Shown here: one piece after another, positions 9,327-13,810 of the stretch
Layout: every line of letters begins with the position of its first letter
How positions within the stretch are numbered: position 1 is the first letter of the stretch
DNA from: Planctomycetaceae bacterium
Lineage (GTDB): Bacteria; Planctomycetota; Planctomycetia; Isosphaerales; Isosphaeraceae
DNA: 13,810 nt
Assembly: GCA_019232645.1 (NCBI GenBank)
Contig: JAFANO010000058.1
Span: 1-13,810 of the forward strand
Direction of reading: 5' to 3'
The notes under the pieces: model-generated
What the model saw: only the letters and a program-made list of their open reading frames with translations
What the model was told of the DNA's origin: nothing
Databases searched by the model: none
Program-made: the position numbers and the translations under genes

Positions 9327-9998
9327 ATGACGACTCCGCTACTGCCCCAAGCCTTCTGGTTCCGCCTGGCGGTCCCGTGCCGCCGTGTCGACGGCCTGCC
9401 CCTCCCCGCCGCCAAGGGGCGGCTGCTCGACCTGCCCGACTCGTGCGCCCTGCCCCGGACGGCCGCGCTGGACGGCAAGCCCTCGTGGGCCGACGTCCGC
9501 GTCGCCTGGAACCCGTCGGGGCTGGCGATCGCGGTCGAAGCGGCCGGCTCGAACGGGGCGAGGGCCGCCGCCGACCGGCCCGCCGGGGCCGACGGCCTCC
9601 AGCTCTGGGTCGACACCCGCGACACCCGCGACGTGAGCCGCGCCACTCGCTTCTGCCACCGGTTCGTCGCCAAGCTGGTCGGGCTCGGCGGGCGGGGCCC
9701 GCTCGGTCTCGAGGTGGCGCAGCGGTCGATCGCACGGGCCCTCGCCGATGCCCCGACCTGCCGCCCCGAGGTCATCCCCGCCCGGGCCGAGCGGCTCCGC
9801 AACGGCTGGCGACTCGAGCTGTTCCTGCCCGCCGAGGTCCTGAGCGGCTTCGACCCCGAGACGAACCGCCGGCTCGGCTTCGCCTACCAGGTCTCCGACC
9901 CCGACCGCGAGGACCAGTTCCTCGGCGTCGGTCGCGAGTTCCCCGTCGGCGAGAACCCCAGCCTCTGGGCGACGCTGGAGCTCCGCGACCCGGACTGA
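9327..9998 (+). CDS. CBM9-like domain protein of unknown function
   Basis: The product is 223 aa. The ATG at 9327 has GAGGGGA about 11 bases upstream, and only 29 bases separate it from ribH, so the two are probably co-transcribed. The sequence has the look of a carbohydrate-binding module family 9 / DOMON-type beta sandwich: [16 protein letters not shown] (about 53-68), [16 protein letters not shown], a pause, then [35 protein letters not shown] and a final [10 protein letters not shown] strand. These are recurring positions of the family (query W, D-x-x-x-L/V-x-x-D, closing W-x-T-L). No signal peptide or membrane segment is visible, which is odd for a sugar-binding domain, and no catalytic domain is attached. 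The assignment is by pattern only, so an unrelated beta-sandwich protein is possible. Confidence 0.7.
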   Translation: MTTPLLPQAFWFRLAVPCRRVDGLPLPAAKGRLLDLPDSCALPRTAALDGKPSWADVRVAWNPSGLAIAVEAAGSNGARAAADRPAGADGLQLWVDTRDTRDVSRATRFCHRFVAKLVGLGGRGPLGLEVAQRSIARALADAPTCRPEVIPARAERLRNGWRLELFLPAEVLSGFDPETNRRLGFAYQVSDPDREDQFLGVGREFPVGENPSLWATLELRDPD

Positions 9999-10092
9999 GC
10001 GTCACCCCCGATTTCCAACCCGATGGCATGATCCGTGGCGCGGGCCGAGCCCCCCGCGGATCTTCGAGGATGTCCGCGAGATCGAGTGTCCC

Positions 10093-11445
10093 ATGTCCGA
10101 CACGAATCCGACCAATCCCAGCCAAGACGACGCGATCAATGATGCCCTCGACGCGGCGACCTCGCAGGCCCCGCGGCGCCCATCCCAGGACGTCCCGCTC
10201 AAGCGGCAGTGGGATGCGGACCTGGACGCCCAGCTCGAGGCCGCGATGGCGGGCTTCGACCCCTCGAGGTTCGACGTCGCCACCCCCCGGACCCGCGCGG
10301 CCGACCGCAAGCACGTCCCCAAGGGCCAGCGCGGCCAGGAGGCGACCCCCGGCTCGAGGACGGGCAAGGTCATCAGCGTCCGCGGCAAGAGCGTCTTCGT
10401 CGACCTCGGCGCCAAGAGCGAGGGGGTCGTCCCCGTCGAGCAGTTCCAGGGGGAGCTGCCCAAGCCCGGCGACGTGATTGAGGTCGTCGTGGACCGGTTC
10501 GACGCCGACGAGGGCCTGCTGATCCTCTCGCTCAAGGGGGCGGCGGTCGAGGCCACCTGGGAGAACCTCCGCAAGGGCCTGATCGTCGAGGCCCGCGTCA
10601 CCAAGACGAACAAGGGGGGCCTCGAGGTCGTCGTCGACGGCATCCGCGGCTTCCTGCCGATCGGCCAGATCGACCTCGCCCGCGTCGACGACGCATCAGT
10701 CTACGTCAACCAGCGGCTCCGCGTCATCGTCACCGAGGCCAACCCGCGCGAGAAGAACCTCGTCGTCTCGCGCCGGGAGCTGCTCGAGCGCGAGCGCGCC
10801 GAGCAGCGCGAGAAGACGTGGGCGACGCTCGAAGAGGGCCAGATCCGCCCCGGCGTCGTCCGCTCGCTCAAGCCGTACGGGGCGTTCGTGGACCTCGGAG
10901 GCGTCGACGGCCTGCTGCCGGTCTCCGAGATCAGTTGGGCCCGGATCGGCGACCCGGCGGAGGTCGTCAAGGTCGGCCAGGAGGTGCAGGTCAAGGTGCT
11001 CCGGATCGACCGCGCCTCGAGCAAGGTGAGCCTGGGCCTGAAGCAGCTCACCCCGAGCCCCTGGGACCGCGTCGAGGAGAAATACGCGCGCGGCATGACC
11101 GTCAAGGGGAAGGTGACCCGGCTCATGGACTTCGGCGCCTTCGTCGAGCTGGAGCCGGGCATCGAGGGCCTGGTCCACATCTCCGAGCTGTCTCCGCACC
11201 GGGTCCGTCGGGTCGCCGACACCGTCAAGCCCGAGCAGGAGGTCGAGGTCCGCATCCTCAAGATCGAGCCGGAGGCCAAGAAGATTTCCCTGTCGCTCCG
11301 CCCCCTGCCCGTCGCGGCCGCCCCCGCCGAGGACGAGGCGGACACGGACGAGCCTCCCGCCCCGCCCAAGCCCGCGCGCAAGGTACCGCTCAAGGGGGGG
11401 CTCGGCGATCATGACCCGGATCCCTTGAAGGGCAGGAACGGCTGA
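10093..11445 (+). CDS. Four-S1-domain RNA-binding protein, ribosomal protein S1-like
   Basis: The product is 450 aa. After an acidic/polar N-terminal stretch (1-85) there are four S1 OB-fold repeats at about 86-148, 161-227, 248-317 and 333-402. Repeats three and four are the most canonical ([20 protein letters not shown] with [30 protein letters not shown] with LVHISELS). The tail after 405 is Pro/Glu/Asp-rich and then basic. Such proteins bind single-stranded mRNA at the ribosome or act as general RNA-binding factors. Six-domain S1 is the E. coli form; shorter four-domain forms are known in other phyla, so this could be the working S1 or a paralogue, and I leave the symbol empty. The Shine-Dalgarno is weak. 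The TGA stop overlaps the start of repeat copy R3. It follows the CBM9-like gene by 94 bases. Confidence 0.9.
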   Translation: MSDTNPTNPSQDDAINDALDAATSQAPRRPSQDVPLKRQWDADLDAQLEAAMAGFDPSRFDVATPRTRAADRKHVPKGQRGQEATPGSRTGKVISVRGKSVFVDLGAKSEGVVPVEQFQGELPKPGDVIEVVVDRFDADEGLLILSLKGAAVEATWENLRKGLIVEARVTKTNKGGLEVVVDGIRGFLPIGQIDLARVDDASVYVNQRLRVIVTEANPREKNLVVSRRELLERERAEQREKTWATLEEGQIRPGVVRSLKPYGAFVDLGGVDGLLPVSEISWARIGDPAEVVKVGQEVQVKVLRIDRASSKVSLGLKQLTPSPWDRVEEKYARGMTVKGKVTRLMDFGAFVELEPGIEGLVHISELSPHRVRRVADTVKPEQEVEVRILKIEPEAKKISLSLRPLPVAAAPAEDEADTDEPPAPPKPARKVPLKGGLGDHDPDPLKGRNG

Positions 11446-11577
11446 TACGCATTCCAGAGAGTTTGTGCGCTCTGTCCGGATCTCAAATTCGAGATTACAG
11501 ATTCCGGATCTCAAATTCGAGATTTCCTCATTCAAATCAGCAGATCGAGCGCACGAAATTCCTGGAATCCGTCTGAG
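11444..11577 (-). repeat. Dispersed intergenic repeat copy R3, with internal tandem duplication
   Basis: On the minus strand this copy runs ctcagacggattccaggaat..., then cgatctgctgat, then two ctcgaatttgagat stems, and ends in gagcgcacaaa...ggaatgcgtat. It aligns along its length with R4 (12496-12600), sharing cgatctgctgat and gagatccgga. It is longer than R4 because a 22-base unit is present twice with a period of 28 (11475-11496 and 11503-11524); each unit contains a near-palindrome atctc-n6-gagat. The two ends are imperfect inverted repeats of each other. The element begins inside the TGA stop of the S1-domain gene and ends 20 bases before the Uma2 gene. Confidence 0.75.
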
Positions 11578-11597
11578 AGCCCCCTGGAGGCCCCGCG

Positions 11598-12317
11598 ATG
11601 AGTACCGTCGAGCCCCAGGCCGGTATCGCCCCACCGCTCGTTGAAGGCCAGCGCCTGGACCAGGCCACGTTCCACGAGCGGTACGAGGCGATGCCGTCCG
11701 GCACCCACGCCGAGCTGATCGGCGGAGTCGTGTACATGCCCAGCCCCGTCGGCCGCGATCACGCCCGGGCCCATGTCCCGACGATCGTCTGGATGGACCG
11801 CTACGCGGAGGCGACGCCCGGGGTCGAGGTGCTGGACAGCGCGACCACGGTCCTCGGCCGGGAGAGCGAACTCCAGCCCGATGCGCTCCTGCGGATCCTG
11901 CCCGAATACGGGGGCCGGACCGCGACGGAGCGGGGATTCGTCCGAGGTGCCCCGGAACTCGTCGTCGAGGTCTCGAAGGCGACGCGGTACGTCGACCTCG
12001 GGCCGAAGCTCGAGGACTACGAGCGCGCCGGGGTGCTGGAGTACGTGGTGCGGGCGCTGGATCCGGACGAAGTGATCTGGCACGTCCTGCGCGAGGGACG
12101 ACTGGTCGCGGTGCCACCGGGCGCGGACAGCCTGTACCGCTCGGAGGTGTTCCCGGGTCTGTGGCTGGACCCCGCGGCCCTGATGGCTGGAGATCGCGTC
12201 GGCCTGCGCGTGGCGCTCCACCAAGGGCTGGCGACGGCCGAGCATGCGGCGTTCGTCGCCCGGTTGGCCGCGGCCCGGGTATCACCCTGCGGTGGGTGCG
12301 ACCTTGGAGATATGTGA
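11598..12317 (+). CDS. Uma2-family restriction-endonuclease-like protein (DUF820)
   Basis: The product is 239 aa, typical of the family. TGGAGG lies about 8 bases before the ATG. The PD-(D/E)XK-type core is recognisable: E39 in HAELIGGVVYMPSP, D95 in LQPDALL, E124 with S126 in PELVVEVSKAT, and D133 with K137 in the DLGPKLEDYERAGVLEYVV helix, so nuclease residues look intact. Members are abundant in cyanobacteria and planctomycetes, and their biological role is not established; they have been suggested to derive from or associate with mobile DNA. The last dozen residues (VSPCGGCDLGDM) are not typical and may reflect a shifted stop. The gene lies between two inverted copies of the dispersed repeat (R3 ends 20 bases upstream, R4 starts 178 bases downstream) and has no partner gene. 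Confidence 0.88.
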   Translation: MSTVEPQAGIAPPLVEGQRLDQATFHERYEAMPSGTHAELIGGVVYMPSPVGRDHARAHVPTIVWMDRYAEATPGVEVLDSATTVLGRESELQPDALLRILPEYGGRTATERGFVRGAPELVVEVSKATRYVDLGPKLEDYERAGVLEYVVRALDPDEVIWHVLREGRLVAVPPGADSLYRSEVFPGLWLDPAALMAGDRVGLRVALHQGLATAEHAAFVARLAAARVSPCGGCDLGDM

Positions 12318-12495
12318 ATCATTAGGAAGACCGGTCGACAAGAGCGTCGGCCGCCCTGAAAAGCGGAGGCGAGAGTCTCGGAGACGGGCGGGAAGACTAT
12401 GCGGTCCAGGAGGGGGCTGGAGGAACGTCTCGTCGAGCAGTTCCGCGGGCTGACGCGTGATCGGCTATCATCTTGCCGCATCCGCCATGCCTTCT

Positions 12496-12600
12496 GATAC
12501 GGGTCCCGGGAATTTTGGGCACCGATCTGCTGATATGAAATTTGAAATCTCAAATATGAGATCCGGACCAAGGGCACAAAAGATCCGGAATGCGTCTGAG
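12496..12600 (+). repeat. Dispersed intergenic repeat copy R4
   Basis: The copy begins gatacgggtcccgggaattt and ends gatccggaatgcgtctgag. Its two ends are rough inverted repeats. The core contains cgatctgctgat, as in R3, and a perfect six-pair stem atctca-aata-tgagat. Because R3 keeps an atctc/gagat stem with different loop bases, pairing seems to be preserved while the loop varies. It is clearly AT-richer than surrounding DNA and is inverted relative to R3. Confidence 0.75.
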
Positions 12601-12669
12601 GGGCGATCCGGAAAGCTCGTCGGCTGATCATCGCTTGATTTAAGGATCGAGGACCGGTCGCCTCGACGC

Positions 12670-12698
12670 TTGATCGGACCATCGTGACGATCTACGAT
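12670..12698 (+). promoter_or_regulatory. Candidate promoter for the zinc-ribbon gene
   Basis: TTGATC (12670-12675) and TACGAT (12693-12698) are 17 bases apart; each matches the housekeeping consensus at four of six positions. Transcription would begin near 12705, giving a leader of about 165 bases. Moderate evidence only. Confidence 0.35.
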
Positions 12699-12870
12699 CC
12701 AGGTTGCCGACCCGCCGTGCCCCGGGGGTAACGAGCCTCGAGTCAGGATTCCGGCGAGTGCCGGGACCGGGGCGGCGGGGCACGGCATTCGTGGGCTTCG
12801 CCGGGCCACCCCGGCAACCCGACCTTGGGGGCCGAGCGACCTGGACCCCGGCGGCGACGGAGGACCAGCC

Positions 12871-13038
12871 ATGCCCATTTACGAGTTCCAGTGTAAGAAG
12901 TGCTCAACAACCTTCGACGAGAAGGAGACGTTTCAGGAGCACGACAGGCACCCCGACGTGAAGTGCCCGCAGTGCGGGAGCACGGACGTCGAGCGAGTCC
13001 TTACGTTGGCGGGCGTGAAGACGGCGAAGAAATCCTGA
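12871..13038 (+). CDS. FmdB-type zinc-ribbon protein
   Basis: The product is 55 aa, starting MPIYEFQCKKC and ending VLTLAGVKTAKKS. GGAGGA lies 7 bases before the ATG. Two Cys pairs, C8-x2-C11 and C32-x2-C35 (CPQCGS), form a single zinc ribbon, and the MPIYEF/Y start is the hallmark of the FmdB family. The family name comes from a putative regulator of formamidase/amidase genes, but most members have no proven role; transcription or protein-interaction roles are guesses. No amidase gene lies nearby. It ends 244 bases before the convergent kinase gene. Confidence 0.9.
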   Translation: MPIYEFQCKKCSTTFDEKETFQEHDRHPDVKCPQCGSTDVERVLTLAGVKTAKKS

Positions 13039-13282
13039 GGAACGTCCACGACCGTGGGATGACGATGGGGCGGCGGTCCGGTCCATTCACCGCGCCTGCC
13101 GCCCTCGCTCTTCCCAGGAGGGCGTCGGTATCCAGAGGCGGGCGAGCCGAAATCGCGCGGACGTCGTCCGCCGGCGTGTTGCCCGATGACCCGCCAGGGT
13201 CACCGTCCCCATCGACGATCGCGGCCTCTTCATGCTTCGCCAGGCCCGAACCAATGATTGACCCCCACGACGGCCTCGGGCA
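13039..13282. other. Convergent intergenic region with two small hairpins
   Basis: This 244-base gap separates the stop codons of the zinc-ribbon gene and the kinase gene. Two perfect six-pair hairpins are present: gcggac-gtc-gtccgc (13157-13171) and tgaccc-gcca-gggtca (13187-13202). Both could help end transcription from either side, but no T-run follows either, so a terminator is not shown. Confidence 0.35.
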
Positions 13283-13810
13283 TCAGCCCGGCGGGCAGGA
13301 TGGGACCGCGAGCCGGTCGGAGGAGGCTCCTTCGATCAGCTTGCGCAGTTCATCCAGATCGACCGGCTTGACCAGATGGTGATCGAACCCGCACGCGAGG
13401 CTGCAGAGGCGGTCCTCCTCCTGGCCATACCCCGTCAGGGCCACCAGCCGCGCCGCGAGTCCCTGTTCACGCAACTGCCGGGCCACCTCGAGACCGTCCA
13501 TGCCCGGCAGGCCGATGTCCATCAGCACCACCTCGGGGCGGCGGGCCAGCGCCAGCTTGAGTGCCGAGGGGCCGTCGGCGGCGATGTCCACCTCGTGCCC
13601 CCAACCCTCCAACAGCCGCGCCAGGCTGCACGCCATGTCTCGCTGGTCGTCGACCACGAGGATCTGGATCGCCCGCGGCGAAGGGGATGAGGCCGGGACG
13701 ACGCCACCCGGCGCCTGCCCCTCCGCCGTGGGCAACCCGATCGGCAGCCGGACCTCGAACTCGCTACCCTGGCCCGGCCCGTCGCTCCGGGCCGTGACCG
13801 ACCCGCCGTG
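13283..13810 (-). CDS. Hybrid histidine kinase, C-terminal part (cut by window edge)
   Basis: Reading leftwards from the window edge, 175 residues are visible. The first 24 (HGGSVTARSDGPGQGSEFEV, then RLPI) are the G2 region and last strand of a histidine-kinase ATPase domain, so this is not a free-standing response regulator; the TTG at 13735 is an internal codon, not the start. A linker of about 20 residues follows, then a complete receiver domain at visible residues about 48-160 with the acidic pair D54/D55 (LVVDDQRD), phospho-acceptor D98 (VVLMDIGLPGMDG), T126 (VALTGYG) and K148 (LVKPVDL). There is no DNA-binding output domain after it. The protein would pass phosphate from the kinase core to its own receiver and perhaps on to an Hpt protein. 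The sensor part and the partner lie outside the window. Confidence 0.93.
   Translation of the reverse strand, partial: HGGSVTARSDGPGQGSEFEVRLPIGLPTAEGQAPGGVVPASSPSPRAIQILVVDDQRDMACSLARLLEGWGHEVDIAADGPSALKLALARRPEVVLMDIGLPGMDGLEVARQLREQGLAARLVALTGYGQEEDRLCSLACGFDHHLVKPVDLDELRKLIEGASSDRLAVPSCPPG

Larger units (their letters stand above)
12318..12870. other. Intergenic region between the Uma2 gene and the zinc-ribbon gene
   Basis: This 553-base gap holds repeat copy R4 (12496-12600) and a promoter candidate (12670-12698) for the zinc-ribbon gene. The stretch 12318-12495 has no recognisable gene; short open frames there lack coding character. The stretch 12700-12860 is GC-rich with several possible stems, for example gtgcc near 12757 and ggcac near 12780, but no known riboswitch pattern was recognised. 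Confidence 0.6.

Noticed and set aside
8497..11445. A single functional operon of riboflavin and translation genes
   Set aside because: Close spacing supports co-transcription at most for 8497-9998; the products share no pathway and no other riboflavin genes are present.
11475..11524. Possible start of a CRISPR array
   Set aside because: Only two units separated by 6 bases, with no spacer-like sequence and no cas gene; it is a duplication within the dispersed repeat.
10696..12285. 529-residue open frame on the minus strand across the S1 and Uma2 genes
   Set aside because: It spans two well-supported plus-strand genes and an intergenic repeat, and has no family features.
13283..13735. Stand-alone single-domain response regulator
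   Set aside because: The frame continues to the window edge and encodes the HGGSV...GSEFEVRLPI end of a kinase ATPase domain, so the receiver belongs to a hybrid kinase.

Overview
The window reads as chromosomal DNA of a high-GC planctomycete, probably of the Isosphaeraceae/Gemmataceae type. Supporting signs are strongly GC-biased third codon positions, roomy gene spacing with weak or variable Shine-Dalgarno sites, a Rho with a long Arg/Asp/Glu-rich N-terminal extension, a small 'RPFRPFVVH'-type protein and a Uma2 gene of the kinds that planctomycete genomes carry in many copies, and a membrane-anchored coiled-coil protein of a planctomycete type. The taxon is an inference from gene content; there is no rRNA to confirm it.

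Layout, left to right. Positions 1-199 are non-coding and hold a 135-base imperfect palindrome followed by a partial copy of a dispersed repeat. A minus-strand gene (200-1795) encodes an inner-membrane-anchored coiled-coil protein of unknown function. It is divergent from polA (2311-5013). The 515-base region between them carries a good sigma-70-type promoter in each direction and one repeat copy. After polA come a 455-base gap, coaE (5469-6287), rho (6486-8354), a small conserved hypothetical gene (8497-8745), ribH (8779-9297), a CBM9-like gene (9327-9998), a four-S1-domain RNA-binding protein gene (10093-11445), a Uma2-family nuclease gene (11598-12317) and a 55-aa FmdB-type zinc-ribbon gene (12871-13038), all on the plus strand. 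The right edge is a convergent minus-strand gene, the C-terminal end of a hybrid histidine kinase with an intact receiver domain, cut by the window edge.

Most of the window is housekeeping: DNA repair and Okazaki-fragment processing (PolA), the last step of coenzyme A synthesis (CoaE), transcription termination (Rho), lumazine synthase for riboflavin (RibH) and an S1-domain protein probably acting in translation or RNA binding. These genes do not form one pathway, and none of the usual riboflavin or CoA partner genes is next to them. Spacing suggests small transcription units, with the small hypothetical gene, ribH and the CBM9-like gene (33- and 29-base gaps) the most operon-like.

The unexpected content is between the genes. 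A family of roughly 105-134-base, AT-richer, near-palindromic repeats occurs at four places. Two copies in inverted orientation bracket the Uma2 gene, giving a layout like a small mobile cassette, and one copy overlaps the -10 region of the likely polA promoter. The palindrome at 1-135 is a separate structured element. I see no convincing new multi-gene system; the repeat family and its relation to the Uma2 gene are the best leads.
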